Shown here piece after piece: positions 27,523 through 37,350 of a DNA stretch of 55,687 bases. Source of the DNA: an uncultured Clostridia bacterium (GTDB lineage: Bacteria; Bacillota; Clostridia; TANB77; CAG-508); NCBI GenBank assembly GCA_949745595.1, contig CATJWN010000052.1, positions 1 to 55,687 of the forward strand, given 5' to 3'. Positions within the stretch are counted from its first letter, which is position 1, and each line of letters starts with the position of its first letter. The translations under genes and the position numbers were made by a program. The notes under the pieces are model-generated. The model ran no database searches. It was not told the DNA's origin and was given only the letters and a program-made list of their open reading frames with translations.

Positions 27523-28347
27523 ATGAATATAAAAGACTTATTTAAATTAGGGATTAAAACTTTAGAAAATGATGAAGATGCGAACTTAAAATGTAAAATC
27601 TTACTTAGTAATATTTTGAAGGTAAGAAGAGAATACTTAGTAATCAACAGCGATAAAGAGGTTCCTGAAAATATAGTACAAGATTTTAAAAACAAAATTG
27701 AAGAATTAAAAAATGGAAAACCCATACAATACATTACGCATACGCAAGAATTCATGGGGCTTAATTTTTATGTAGATGAAAATGTATTAATTCCTCAGCC
27801 AGATACAGAAATGCTGGTAGAAGAGGTAATTAACGTCATGAAACAAAATGTTGCAAGGAAAGCTTTAGATATTTGTACAGGAAGTGGAGCAATAGCTATT
27901 TCTTTGAAAAAACAGCTTGAAAATATAGAAGTTACAGCAAGTGATATTAGTATTAGTGCATTGGAAATAGCAAAGAAAAATGCTAAGAATAATGGTACAA
28001 ACGTACAATTTGTTTGTTCAGATATGTTTGAAAATATAGATGGAAAGTTTGATTTAATAGTATCAAATCCACCATATATAGAGAATAATATTATTAAAAC
28101 TTTACCAAAGGAAGTACAAAGCGAACCATATATAGCTTTAGCTGGCGGACAAGATGGACTTATGTTTTATAGAATTATTGCACAAAAAAGCAAAGAGTTT
28201 TTAAATCAAGAAGGGTATATCATAGTTGAGATAGGATATAATCAAAAAGAAAGTGTTATGAAGCTTTTTGAGGTAGAAGGATATAAAGAGATATATTGTA
28301 AAAAGGATTATTCAGGGAATAACAGAGTAGTAGTTGCAAAAATATAG
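27523..28347 (+). CDS. prmC: Release factor glutamine methyltransferase
   Basis: 274 residues. Methylates the GGQ glutamine of RF1 and RF2. N-terminal helical RF-binding domain (1-75), FYVDENVLIPQPDTEMLVE entry motif, SAM motif LDICTGSGAIAISL, and catalytic NPPY at 182-185. RBS taggtgag. First gene of an operon with whiA and hemW. Confidence 0.95.
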   Translation: MNIKDLFKLGIKTLENDEDANLKCKILLSNILKVRREYLVINSDKEVPENIVQDFKNKIEELKNGKPIQYITHTQEFMGLNFYVDENVLIPQPDTEMLVEEVINVMKQNVARKALDICTGSGAIAISLKKQLENIEVTASDISISALEIAKKNAKNNGTNVQFVCSDMFENIDGKFDLIVSNPPYIENNIIKTLPKEVQSEPYIALAGGQDGLMFYRIIAQKSKEFLNQEGYIIVEIGYNQKESVMKLFEVEGYKEIYCKKDYSGNNRVVVAKI

Positions 28348-28356
28348 GAGGGAAAA

Positions 28357-29211
28357 ATGTCATTTTCTGCAGATATTAAAGAAGAACTAAGTAAAGTAAA
28401 TAATTTTAATGATAAAGAAGCCTTAAAAGCAGAGCTCTTGGGGTATTTGTTAACGTGGAAAATTAATACTCCAGAAGGAAATATAGAGTTTTTAACAGAA
28501 AATGAGTTTAATGCGGAAAGATTTTATAAAATTCTATTTAAATTGGGACTTAATTATGAGCCAGAAACTTATGGCAAGTTTTTTAAGACTACTATTTTGA
28601 AAAATGAACTAACTAATGAGATTTTAGAAATAGACTTAAATACTAAGTCTGAATCGCTTAGAAGTATTGTAAAAGGAGCGTTTATGAGCACAGGTTCTGT
28701 AAATAATCCAGAGAGCAATTATCATTTAGAAATGAGTTTTATGGAGAAGAAAAATGCAGAATATGTACTTAATATTTGCAAATATTATGATGTTAATTTG
28801 AAACTACTTGAAAGCAAAGGTAAGTTTATTTTATACATAAAAGAAGGCGAGGAGATTTCAAAGTTTTTAGCTCTTATTGGTGCAAATAATGGAGTTATGA
28901 AGTTTGAGGATATTAGGACTACAAGAGAAGTTAGAAATAATGTTAATAGAAAAGTAAATTGTGAAACGGCTAATCTTAATAAAACTATTGATGCGTCAGT
29001 AAATCAAGTAAATGATATTAAGTTAATTCAGAAATTAAATAAGTTTGAAGAGCTTTCAACTGACTTGCAAGCTATTGCATTACTTAGATTAGAGTATCAA
29101 GACTTAAGCCTTAAGGAGCTTGGAGAACAATTAGAACCACCACTTGGAAAGTCTGGAGTAAACCATAGAATGAAGAAAATTCATGAAATTGCAGAGGAGC
29201 TTAGAAGATAA
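28357..29211 (+). CDS. whiA: WhiA-family DNA-binding protein
   Basis: 284 residues. N-terminal LAGLIDADG-like fold (SFSADIKEELSKV; GAFMSTGSVNNPESNYHLE) and C-terminal helix-turn-helix (LSLKELGEQLEPPLGKSGVN, HRMKKI). In Gram-positive bacteria WhiA affects cell division and chromosome segregation. Its stop overlaps the hemW start (TAATG), so the two are probably translationally coupled. The usual rapZ/yvcK neighbours are absent here. Confidence 0.95.
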   Translation: MSFSADIKEELSKVNNFNDKEALKAELLGYLLTWKINTPEGNIEFLTENEFNAERFYKILFKLGLNYEPETYGKFFKTTILKNELTNEILEIDLNTKSESLRSIVKGAFMSTGSVNNPESNYHLEMSFMEKKNAEYVLNICKYYDVNLKLLESKGKFILYIKEGEEISKFLALIGANNGVMKFEDIRTTREVRNNVNRKVNCETANLNKTIDASVNQVNDIKLIQKLNKFEELSTDLQAIALLRLEYQDLSLKELGEQLEPPLGKSGVNHRMKKIHEIAEELRR

Positions 29212-30345
29212 TGAAAAATCTTGGCATTTATGTGCATATACCATTTTGCAAAAAGAAATGTGAGTATTGTGATTTTGTCTCTTTTTCAAATGAAAATGAA
29301 TATCAAGAAAAATATATAGAATGCTTATGCAAAGAAATTGGGAGAACCACTGTAGAACAATATAAAATAAATACAATATACTTTGGAGGAGGAACACCAT
29401 CATATATTGAGTCTGAACTGATTGTAAAAGTTTTAGATAAGATTAAAAGTAAGTATAAAATAAGTAAAACAGTTGAAATAACTATCGAGGTAAATCCACG
29501 GTACAACTAATAAAGCAAGTCTAGAACAGTATAGAAAAGCTGGTTTCAATAGAATTAGTATAGGTCTGCAATCTACGTCAAATAGACTACTTAAAGTGAT
29601 AGGAAGAATTCATACTTATGAAGAATTTTTAGAAACCTATAATTTAGTAAGAGAAGTAGGTTTTGAAAATGTAAATGTAGATTTAATGCTAGCGCTTCCA
29701 ACACAAACTATAGAGGAGCTAATAGAAAGTACAAATAAAGTAATTGATTTAAATCCGGAACATATTTCGATATATTCATTGATATTAGAAGAGGGAACAC
29801 CTTTATATAAAAAGGTTCAAAAAAGAGAGCTAGAGCTTTTAGATGAAGAATCAGAACGACAAATGTACTGGAAAACAAAAGATTTGTTAGAGAAAAATGG
29901 ATATATACATTATGAGATTTCTAATTTTGCTAAAAAAGGCTATGAATCAAAACATAATATGAATTGTTGGAAACAAGAAGAATATGTAGGTTTTGGTGTT
30001 TCATCACATTCATATCTTGAAAATAAAAGGTTTTCAAAACCTTCTAATTTGCAAGAATATATGAATAATATAGAAAGTGGTGAATTATATAAAAATATCC
30101 AGATAAATGAAGAACAAGATAGAGAAGCAAAAGCAAAAGAGTATATGTTACTAGGGCTTAGAAAACTAGCAGGAGTTTCAATATCAGAATTTGAGCGAAA
30201 ATTTGAGATAAATCCGCTATTTTATTTCAGGTTTGAAATCAGTAAATTAGAAGAAGAAGGCTTGCTGGAAGTGGACTTAGACGATATATGTTTAACTGCC
30301 AAAGGCCTAGACCTTGCAAATCAAGTATTTGAAGAATTTGTGTAA
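29211..30345 (+). CDS. hemW: HemW-like radical SAM protein, read through one CGG +1 site
   Basis: Conceptual 377 residues if the C at 29499 is skipped, the normal HemW length. Radical SAM cluster FCKKKCEYC (Cys13, 17, 20), NTIYFGGGTPSYI, then EVNPGTTNKASLEQYRKAGF across the site (Gly97), RISIGLQSTSNRLLKVIGRI, and the C-terminal HemW domain. Without the shift the product is 99 residues. HemW is a haem chaperone-like protein often annotated as a coproporphyrinogen oxidase. Starts in TAATG overlap with whiA. Confidence 0.92.
29499..29501 (+). other. CGG +1 frameshift / quadruplet site 4 (hemW)
   Basis: Incoming AAT CCA CGG TAC AAC TAA; skipping C gives AAT CCA GGT ACA ACT AAT, restoring the family motif E-NPGT. 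Confidence 0.9.
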
Positions 30346-30362
30346 AATAGAAAAATTTAAAA

Positions 30363-30405
30363 TAAAAGCTTACACTTCAATTTCAAAGTGCAAGCTTTTT
30401 ATTGT
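30363..30405. terminator. Bidirectional terminator between hemW and mscL
   Basis: Stem aaaagcttacactt / aagtgcaagctttt with A-rich and T-rich flanks, serving both converging genes. Confidence 0.8.
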
Positions 30406-30406
30406 T

Positions 30407-30892
30407 TTATTTTTTTACAGTTTCTTTTTCAAGTTCAGAAGTACAATGTGGGCAACGTGTTGCTTTAGCTGGGATTTCTGAATAACAGTATGGACAAGTT
30501 TTTATTGTAGGTTCTGGAACTTCTTCATTTTTCTTTTGGTATTTTCTTAATAATTTATTATCAGTAATTTTGTCAAAACCACCTTTTGCAAGTGCTTCTG
30601 CTCTTTTGTTTAATGTGTTTGCAGTTTTTAGTGCAAGGAAAATAGAAAATGCGATAATTAAAAAGTCTACGATAGTAGTAAGAAAATTACCGTATTTAAT
30701 TGAAGCATCTCCAACTTTCCAAACTAATTCTGAAAAGTCTACATTTCCAGTAAATATAGAAATAGCAGGCATAATGATGTCTTCAACAAGTGAAGATACA
30801 ATTTTTTGGAAGGCACCACCAATTATTACACCCACAGCCATATCCATAGCATTTCCTTTGCTAGCAAACTCTTTAAATTCTTTTAAAATCAT
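30407..30892 (-). CDS. mscL: Large-conductance mechanosensitive channel with C-terminal zinc ribbon
   Basis: 161 residues. Residues 1-100 are a canonical Msc[21 protein letters not shown], first membrane helix with [19 protein letters not shown], second helix [15 protein letters not shown]. The last 30 residues add a zinc-ribbon with Cys133, 136, 147 and 150 (CPYC / CPHC), beyond the usual cytoplasmic helix. It opens under osmotic downshock. Divergent from rimP. Confidence 0.93.
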   Translation of the reverse strand: MILKEFKEFASKGNAMDMAVGVIIGGAFQKIVSSLVEDIIMPAISIFTGNVDFSELVWKVGDASIKYGNFLTTIVDFLIIAFSIFLALKTANTLNKRAEALAKGGFDKITDNKLLRKYQKKNEEVPEPTIKTCPYCYSEIPAKATRCPHCTSELEKETVKK

Positions 30893-30986
30893 AATTATTC
30901 CTCCAATAATCTATTCTAATTTATTTATAATATAAAAAGTCATATTTTGTCAAATGCAAAAAATATTAAAAAAATTCAAAAAATGC

Positions 30987-31015
30987 TTGCAATTACTGAA
31001 AAAACAGTATATAAT
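30987..31015 (+). promoter_or_regulatory. Promoter of the rimP-nusA-infB operon
   Basis: TTGCAA, 17-base spacer, TATAAT. Confidence 0.75.
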
Positions 31016-31041
31016 ATAAACAACATAATAAATTAAGCAAG

Positions 31042-31066
31042 AAGAGTGGGAAGAAATCCCACTCTT
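31042..31066 (+). ncRNA. Structured leader hairpin of the rimP operon
   Basis: Perfect 10-bp stem aagagtggga / tcccactctt with loop agaaa, in the 5' leader between the promoter and rimP. A comparable stem is commonly seen before rimP in Firmicutes; the long leader may regulate the operon. It lacks a long T-run right after it, so it is not an obvious terminator. Confidence 0.6.
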
Positions 31067-31111
31067 TACTTGTGAAATAAGAGTATAAACTTTCAAAAAG
31101 GAGGGTACAAC

Positions 31112-31573
31112 TTGTCTGCAGGAAATATTGAAACTAAAGTAGAAAATTTATTGAAAAACATTATAGAAGATTTAGGATATGAGCTTTATGATGTTTTGTA
31201 TGTAAAAGAGGGAAAAGATTTTTATCTTAGAGTTGTCATAGACAAACCTGATGGCATAGATATAAATGATTGTGAAAAAGTAAATAATTCAATTAATGAT
31301 GTTTTAGATGAAGCAGATTACATAAAAGATCAATATTTCTTAGAAGTGTCATCTCCTGGTTTAGAAAGAAATTTAAGAAAAAACAAACATTTTCAAGCTC
31401 AAGTAGGAAATGAAATTTTGATAAAATTATTCAAACCATTAGAAAAGCAGAAAGAAATTAGGGGAATTCTTAAAAGTTATTCGGAAGATGAAATGATTTT
31501 AGTACAAAACGAGAAAGAAATAAAAATTGAAGTGAAGAATATAGCTCTTGCAAGAACTGTATTTGATTGGTAA
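31112..31573 (+). CDS. rimP: Ribosome maturation factor RimP
   Basis: 153 residues, usual length, TTG start after aaaggaggg. Assists 30S subunit maturation. N-terminal domain IIEDLGYELYDVLYVKEGKD, then DYIKDQYFLEVSSPGLER, the family signature, and a C-terminal SH3-like domain. First gene of the operon. Confidence 0.95.
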   Translation: MSAGNIETKVENLLKNIIEDLGYELYDVLYVKEGKDFYLRVVIDKPDGIDINDCEKVNNSINDVLDEADYIKDQYFLEVSSPGLERNLRKNKHFQAQVGNEILIKLFKPLEKQKEIRGILKSYSEDEMILVQNEKEIKIEVKNIALARTVFDW

Positions 31574-31591
31574 GGGAGGATTTTTGGAAAA

Positions 31592-32716
31592 ATGAAGAAC
31601 ATTGATGTAAAAGAATTTATTGAAGCAATGGGAGAATTAGAAAAAGAAAGAGGGATTGAAAAGGCATATTTAATAGAAAGTTTAGAAGCAGCTTTAGTTA
31701 CAGCATATAAGAAAAACTTTGATTCAGTAGATAATGTAAAAGTAATAATAGACAGTGAAAGTGGAGAAATCCATATTTATTCAGTTAGAGATGTCGTTGA
31801 AGTACAAGAAGATCCGCTATTAGAAATTAGCTTAGAAGATGCTAGAAAACTTGATTCTGCTTATAATGTAGGAGATGTAGTAAATCTTGAGATTAAACCA
31901 AAAGATTTTGGTAGAATTGCTGCCCAAACAGCTAAGCAAGTAGTTGTACAAAAAATAAGAGAAGCAGAGAGAAATCTTGTATTTAATGAATACAATGATA
32001 AAACAGGAGAAATTGTTTCTGGTATTATCCAAAAAGCAGATACAGGTACAGTTGTTATGGATTTAGGAAAACTTGAAGGAATTATGCCTGTAAAAGAGCA
32101 AATACCAACAGAGTATTATAAAGTAAATGATAAAATCAGAGGTTATGTTTTAGAAGTTAGAAAAGAACTAAAAGGTAATCCACAAGTTATAGTTTCTAGA
32201 AGTCACCCAGATTTTGTAAGAAAATTATTTGAATTTGAAATTCCAGAAATTTATGAAGGGTTAATTGAAATAAAGAGTATTTCAAGAGATCCAGGATATA
32301 GAAGCAAAGTAGCTGTTTATTCTAAAAATGAGAATATCGACCCAGTTGGTTCTTGTGTAGGACAAAAAGGTGTTAGAATTCAAAATATTATCAATGAATT
32401 AAATGGTGAAAAAATTGATGTTATTGAATGGAATGAAGATCCAGCAATATTTATTTCAGCAGCATTACTTCCAGCACAAGTTATGGCAGTTGATGTTAAA
32501 GATGAAGAAAAATTTGCACAAGTTATTGTTCCAGATGACCAATTATCTTTAGCAATTGGTAAAGCTGGTCAAAATGCTAGATTAGCAGCAAGACTTACAA
32601 ATTGGAAAATTGATATTAAATCTGAGAGTCAATTCAGAGAAATGATTATGGCTGCACAAAATGCTGAAGTAGAGGATGATACTCAAGAAGTAGAAGAGGC
32701 TGAAACAGAAGAATAG
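31592..32716 (+). CDS. nusA: Transcription elongation/termination factor NusA
   Basis: 374 residues. N-terminal RNA-polymerase-binding domain, S1 domain (about 130-200, GEIVSGIIQKADTGTVVMDL), two KH domains (SCVGQKGVRIQNI; SLAIGKAGQNARLAARLT), then an acidic tail. No C-terminal acidic repeats of the E. coli type, normal for Firmicutes. Confidence 0.97.
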   Translation: MKNIDVKEFIEAMGELEKERGIEKAYLIESLEAALVTAYKKNFDSVDNVKVIIDSESGEIHIYSVRDVVEVQEDPLLEISLEDARKLDSAYNVGDVVNLEIKPKDFGRIAAQTAKQVVVQKIREAERNLVFNEYNDKTGEIVSGIIQKADTGTVVMDLGKLEGIMPVKEQIPTEYYKVNDKIRGYVLEVRKELKGNPQVIVSRSHPDFVRKLFEFEIPEIYEGLIEIKSISRDPGYRSKVAVYSKNENIDPVGSCVGQKGVRIQNIINELNGEKIDVIEWNEDPAIFISAALLPAQVMAVDVKDEEKFAQVIVPDDQLSLAIGKAGQNARLAARLTNWKIDIKSESQFREMIMAAQNAEVEDDTQEVEEAETEE

Positions 32717-32727
32717 GAGTGATTAAA

Positions 32728-32994
32728 GTGCAAGCAAAGAAGAAACCAACAAGAACTTGTATGTCTTGCAATGAGAAAAAAGAAAAACAGGATTTGCTTA
32801 GAATAGTGAGAACGGTAGATGGGAATATAGAGCCAGATTTAACTGGCAAGAAAAATGGACGTGGAGCATATATTTGTAAAAGCGAAGAGTGTTTAAATAG
32901 AGTGATAAAATCAAAAAGACTTGAGAGAGTTTTAGAAAAAGAGATTAGCGAAAGTATTTATGAAAGCATAAGAGGTGTAATTATTGGTAAATAA
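32728..32994 (+). CDS. ylxR: YlxR family RNA-binding protein (DUF448)
   Basis: 88 residues starting at the second GTG (32728), the one at proper distance from aggag. TRTCMSCNEKKEKQDLLRIV and GRGAYICKSEECL are the family motifs. Probable nucleic-acid-binding protein in its usual place between nusA and infB. Confidence 0.93.
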   Translation: MQAKKKPTRTCMSCNEKKEKQDLLRIVRTVDGNIEPDLTGKKNGRGAYICKSEECLNRVIKSKRLERVLEKEISESIYESIRGVIIGK

Positions 32995-33307
32995 AATTTA
33001 TGGCCTTTTGGGGATTTGTAGTAAGGCGGGAAAGATAACTGCTGGTACAGAGGCCGTTATAGAAGGTATTAATAAAAATCAAATTGAGCTTGTTATTATA
33101 GCAGAAGATACTTCACAAAAGACTAAGCAAAAAATTGAAAATATTTGTAAGGAAAAAAACGTAATAGTAAAAAGTTTTGGAACAATTTTTGATAATAGTA
33201 AAGCAATAGGTAAAGTAAATAAAGCTATTATTGGTATTAAAGATAAAAATTTATCCAAAGCCATATTAGAAAAATTTTGTGGAGGTGAAGTGCTTGAAAA
33301 AAGATAA
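32984..33307 (+). CDS. ylxQ: L7Ae-family ribosomal protein-like YlxQ
   Basis: 107 residues with a TTG start overlapping ylxR by 11 bases. L7Ae/L30e-fold pattern: [20 protein letters not shown] and [16 protein letters not shown]. Probable RNA-binding protein of the translation operon. It overlaps infB. Confidence 0.9.
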   Translation: MVNKIYGLLGICSKAGKITAGTEAVIEGINKNQIELVIIAEDTSQKTKQKIENICKEKNVIVKSFGTIFDNSKAIGKVNKAIIGIKDKNLSKAILEKFCGGEVLEKR

Positions 33308-35966
33308 GAAAGAAAATGAAAATTTGGTTAAAGGAGTTGCAAAAACAAAGTCTATGGAAAACAAAAAAGAGAAAAATAGTGAAGAGCCAGTTATTATTAG
33401 AAGAGCAGTAATTATTAGTGAAGATGAGGAAGAAAAAAGAAAAGAAGAAGAGCTTAAAAAGAAAGAGCAGAAAAGAAAGAATGATGTTGGTTTTATAGAA
33501 AAAAACAGAAATAAAGATTTCAACATCGTTTATAGAGAAAAGCCAACAAAACCAATGACTGTAAGTGAATTGTTTGGTATTGGTAAAAAAGAAGAGCCTA
33601 AGAAAATAGCTAAGGCTGAAACTTCTGCGCCTAAAAAAGAAGAAGAGAAAGTTACAGCTAAAGTAGAAAAAGATATCAAAATTGTAAAAGAAGAAACTAC
33701 TCATACAGCTGCACCTGCACAAGCTTCTGCCAAAAAGACAGAACATACTAATAATTTCAGAAATAACGATAGAAATGGCTCAAAGAACTTTGGAAGAAAT
33801 AATGATAAGAACTTTAATAGAAATGATAGAAATAGCAACTCAAACGGTCCAAGAAGAGATGGAAACCGTCCTCCAAGAAGAAATTTAGACGACAAAGGAA
33901 TAGACAAGAAAATTAAAAATATAATGGATGTAGAGATTACTTCAAAAGAGAGTGTCAGAGAATATGGTAATAAAGTAAAAGATAAAATTAAGCAAAACCA
34001 AAAACAAGATGAGAGTAGACCAAAGAAAGTTAATAGAAGAGGCGGAAATACAGACTTTGATAGTGATAAATTAAACAGCTTGAAGAAACAAAACAAATTA
34101 TCAAATATGTTTAATGAAGGTGAAATGCTTGATTATTATGATTTAAGTACTGAACGTGGAAGAAGAGGCAAGAAGAAAAATAACAAGCAAGAAAATAGAA
34201 CAAAACAAAAAATCTTCAAATTAACAGAGATTGAAATTCCTGAAAACATTACAGTAAAAGACTTAGCTGTTGATATGAAAATTACAAGTAGTGAAGTTAT
34301 AAAAAAATTACTAGGATTAGGAATAATGGCAACAATAAATAATGAGATTGATTTCGATACAGCATATTTAATTGCGCAAGAATTCGGAATTAATGCTACA
34401 AAGAAAAATGTTGTTACTGATGAAGATAAACTTATTGATGAGACAGAAGATAGAGAAGAAGACTTAAAACCAAGACCACCAGTTATAGTTGTTATGGGAC
34501 ACGTTGATCATGGTAAAACTTCATTACTTGATGCTATTAGAAGTACAAATGTTATTGAGGGTGAGTCAGGTGGTATTACACAACATATTGGTGCATATCA
34601 AGTAAAAATTAATGATAGAAATATTACTTTCTTAGATACACCAGGACACGAAGCTTTTACAAGTATGCGTGCTAGAGGTGCTATGATTACTGATATTGCA
34701 ATTTTAGTTGTTGCAGCCAATGACGGTGTTATGCCTCAAACAGTAGAAGCTATAAATCATGCTAAAGCTGCTGAAATTCCAATTATAGTTGCAGTAAACA
34801 AAATAGATTTACCAGATGCAAATATTGAAAAAGTAAAACAAGAACTTATGCAATATGAACTAGTCCCAGAAGAGTGGGGTGGTAACACAATTTATGTACC
34901 AATCTCAGCTAAAAAGAAAATGGGTATTGATAATCTTCTTGAAATGGTACTTTTACAAGCAGATGTATTAGAATTAAAAGCAAATCCTAAAAAACAAGCG
35001 AAAGGAACTGTTATTGAAGCTAAACTTGATAAAGCTAGAGGACCAGTTGCAACAATGCTTGTACAAAGAGGTGAGCTAAATATTGGAGATACTATTATAG
35101 TTGGTTCTACAATTGGTAGAATTAGAACAATGCAAGACTATAAAGGTAAGAAAGTTAAGTTTGCTGGACCATCTACACCAGTTGAGATTACAGGTTTAAC
35201 TACTGTTCCTCAATCTGGAGATACTTTCTATGAAGTAAAAGACGAAAAAACAGCTAAACACTTAATTGAGAAGAGAAGATATGAAGAAAGACAAAAAGAA
35301 ATTTCTAAGGCTTCAATAGTTACATTAGACGATTTATTTAGCAAGATTGAAAGTGAGAACTTGAAACAATTAAACTTAATAGTAAAAGCAGATGTTCAAG
35401 GTTCAGTAGAAGCTTTGAAACAATCTTTAGAAAAAGTATCTAATGACGAAGTTAAAGTAAAAGTAATCCACTCAAATGTTGGTGGCGTTACTGAAACAGA
35501 CGTTAACCTTGCTAAAGTTTCAAATGCTATTATTATTGCATTTAATGTAAGACCAGAAGTTATTGCAAAAACAATTGCTGAAAAAGAAAATGTACAAATT
35601 AAGACATATTCAGTAATTTATGATGCAATAAATGATGTTGAAGCTGCAATGAAAGGTATGTTAGATCCAGTATATAAAGAAGTAGTTATAGGAACAGCAG
35701 AAGTAAGACAAACATTTAAAGTTTCAAATGTTGGAACTATTGCAGGTGCTTATGTACTTACTGGTAAAGTTTCAAGAAATGCTGGTATTAGAGTAATCAG
35801 AGACAATATAGTAATTCATGATGGAAAACTAATTTCTTTAAAGAGATTTAAAGACGATGTTAAAGAAGTTGGAACAAGTTATGAATGTGGTCTTCAAATT
35901 GAGAACTTTAATGATATTGCAGAGGGAGACCAATTAGAAGTTTACATTATGGAGGAAGTTAAATAA
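33294..35966 (+). CDS. infB: Translation initiation factor IF-2
   Basis: 890 residues from the TTG at 33294 (ggaggtg 6 bases upstream; an in-frame GTG at 33279 overlaps that site). Low-complexity Lys/Glu/Asn/Arg-rich N-terminus to about residue 300, IF2_N region ([20 protein letters not shown]), GTPase with GHVDHGKT at 402-409, DTPGHEAF and NKID, then domains II-IV. Delivers initiator tRNA to the 30S subunit. It overlaps ylxQ by 14 bases and rbfA by 1. Confidence 0.97.
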   Translation: MKKDKKENENLVKGVAKTKSMENKKEKNSEEPVIIRRAVIISEDEEEKRKEEELKKKEQKRKNDVGFIEKNRNKDFNIVYREKPTKPMTVSELFGIGKKEEPKKIAKAETSAPKKEEEKVTAKVEKDIKIVKEETTHTAAPAQASAKKTEHTNNFRNNDRNGSKNFGRNNDKNFNRNDRNSNSNGPRRDGNRPPRRNLDDKGIDKKIKNIMDVEITSKESVREYGNKVKDKIKQNQKQDESRPKKVNRRGGNTDFDSDKLNSLKKQNKLSNMFNEGEMLDYYDLSTERGRRGKKKNNKQENRTKQKIFKLTEIEIPENITVKDLAVDMKITSSEVIKKLLGLGIMATINNEIDFDTAYLIAQEFGINATKKNVVTDEDKLIDETEDREEDLKPRPPVIVVMGHVDHGKTSLLDAIRSTNVIEGESGGITQHIGAYQVKINDRNITFLDTPGHEAFTSMRARGAMITDIAILVVAANDGVMPQTVEAINHAKAAEIPIIVAVNKIDLPDANIEKVKQELMQYELVPEEWGGNTIYVPISAKKKMGIDNLLEMVLLQADVLELKANPKKQAKGTVIEAKLDKARGPVATMLVQRGELNIGDTIIVGSTIGRIRTMQDYKGKKVKFAGPSTPVEITGLTTVPQSGDTFYEVKDEKTAKHLIEKRRYEERQKEISKASIVTLDDLFSKIESENLKQLNLIVKADVQGSVEALKQSLEKVSNDEVKVKVIHSNVGGVTETDVNLAKVSNAIIIAFNVRPEVIAKTIAEKENVQIKTYSVIYDAINDVEAAMKGMLDPVYKEVVIGTAEVRQTFKVSNVGTIAGAYVLTGKVSRNAGIRVIRDNIVIHDGKLISLKRFKDDVKEVGTSYECGLQIENFNDIAEGDQLEVYIMEEVK

Positions 35967-36328
35967 TGCCTACAAAAAGTAGTAGAATGAACAAAATAGA
36001 TGAAGAATTGAAAAAAGAGATAAGCAATATTATTTCTACAGAGCTTAAAAATCCACACTTAACTGGATTGATTAGCGTTACAAAGGTAAAGACAACACCA
36101 GATTTGAGATTTGCTAGAGTATATGTAAGTATGATAAATGAAAGAAGCAAAAAAGAAAATTTAAGCATATTAAAGCAATCTAGTGGATACATTAGAAGTG
36201 GGATAGCTAAAAGAGTAAATCTTAGAACAACACCTGAACTTATCTTCGAATTTGACGAAAGTATAGAATATGGTTCTAAGATAGACGAAATCCTAAAAGA
36301 TATTAGTAAGGATTGGAAAAAGGAGTAA
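35966..36328 (+). CDS. rbfA: Ribosome-binding factor A
   Basis: 120 residues, usual length. KH-type 30S maturation factor: RMNKIDEELKKEISNIISTE, LISVTKVKTTPDLRFARVYVS and LRTTPELIFEFDES. Start overlaps the infB stop (TAATG). Confidence 0.96.
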   Translation: MPTKSSRMNKIDEELKKEISNIISTELKNPHLTGLISVTKVKTTPDLRFARVYVSMINERSKKENLSILKQSSGYIRSGIAKRVNLRTTPELIFEFDESIEYGSKIDEILKDISKDWKKE

Positions 36329-36332
36329 ATAT

Positions 36333-37289
36333 ATGACCTTAGATGATATATTAAAAGAAATTGAGGGAGCTGAAACTATTTTAGTTTTAGCTCACGAAAA
36401 TCCTGATGGTGACGCTATAGGAAGTAGTTTAGGCTTATGTCTTGCACTTCAAAATATGGGTAAAAAAGCAGAAGTTCTAATGTCAGAATATCCAGCAAAT
36501 TTTGCTTTTCTACCAGGAATTGAAAATATAAAAAAAGCAGCAAGTTTCGAAAAATATGATATGGCAATTGTTGTAGATTGCCCAGACATAAAAAGAGTAA
36601 ATAGCGAGTATATTCAATATTTTGAAAGTGCTAAAGTTACAGCTGAGTTTGATCACCATAATAAAAATTCAATGTTTGGGGATTATAACATAGTAAACCA
36701 TGTATCTCCAGCTTGCGCACAGATTTTAGTATCAAGTTTTGAATATTTGCATATAGAAATAACAAAAGATATAGCAACTTGTTTACTTACAGGAATTATC
36801 ACAGACACAGGTGGATTTAAAAACTCAGGAATTACTGCAGAAACTTTTGACTTTGCAGGTTGGGCACTAACTAAAGGTGTAAATGTTTCTAAGATTTATA
36901 GAGATTCTATGTTAATTACTACGAGAACAAAGTTTGAAGCTCAAAAGCTTGCAATGGAAAGAATGGAATTTTTTGATGAGGGTAAAATTGCATTTACATA
37001 TATGACAAAAGCTGATGACGAAAAAATAGGTATTGAGACAGGCGACCATGACGGAATAGTTGAAATGGGTAGAAATATTGTAGGGGTTGAAGTATCAATA
37101 TTTATCTATCAGAGAGATGATGGAAGCTTTAAAGCTTCATTACGTTCAAATGATTATATGGATGTCGCAGATGTTTGTATGATGTTTGGTGGTGGAGGAC
37201 ATATAAGAGCAGCAGGTTGTACTTTAGAATTCCCACTAGAAGAAAGCAAAAAAGCTATTTTAAATGAAGTAAGAAAACATATACAATAA
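36333..37289 (+). CDS. nrnA: DHH-family oligoribonuclease / pAp phosphatase NrnA-type
   Basis: 318 residues. Degrades nanoRNA and dephosphorylates pAp. DHH phosphoesterase motifs: LAHENPDGDAIGSSLGL, VVDCPD, FDHHNKN (the DHH), and C-terminal DHHA1 with GGGGHIRAAG. Starts 4 bases after rbfA and ends the operon before a terminator. Confidence 0.94.
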   Translation: MTLDDILKEIEGAETILVLAHENPDGDAIGSSLGLCLALQNMGKKAEVLMSEYPANFAFLPGIENIKKAASFEKYDMAIVVDCPDIKRVNSEYIQYFESAKVTAEFDHHNKNSMFGDYNIVNHVSPACAQILVSSFEYLHIEITKDIATCLLTGIITDTGGFKNSGITAETFDFAGWALTKGVNVSKIYRDSMLITTRTKFEAQKLAMERMEFFDEGKIAFTYMTKADDEKIGIETGDHDGIVEMGRNIVGVEVSIFIYQRDDGSFKASLRSNDYMDVADVCMMFGGGGHIRAAGCTLEFPLEESKKAILNEVRKHIQ

Positions 37290-37295
37290 AAATAG

Positions 37296-37330
37296 AGCTA
37301 TACAGAATGTTACTGTATAGCTTTATTTTT
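37296..37330 (+). terminator. Terminator after nrnA
   Basis: Perfect 10-bp stem agctatacag / ctgtatagct, loop aatgtta, then ttatttttatt. Confidence 0.88.
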
Positions 37331-37350
37331 ATTAAGTTTATATTAATAAT

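Noticed and set aside
29499-29501. Classical slippage on A-runs or a -1 heptamer
   Set aside because: Sites share CGG and not A-runs; the preceding codons (CCA, CTT, TCT, GTC, GTT, ATC) are varied and no -1 slippery heptamer fits.
33237-33746. Long Phe/Ser-rich reverse-strand frames opposite infB
   Set aside because: Mirror of the Lys/Glu-rich IF-2 N-terminus; no ribosome site or protein-like composition.
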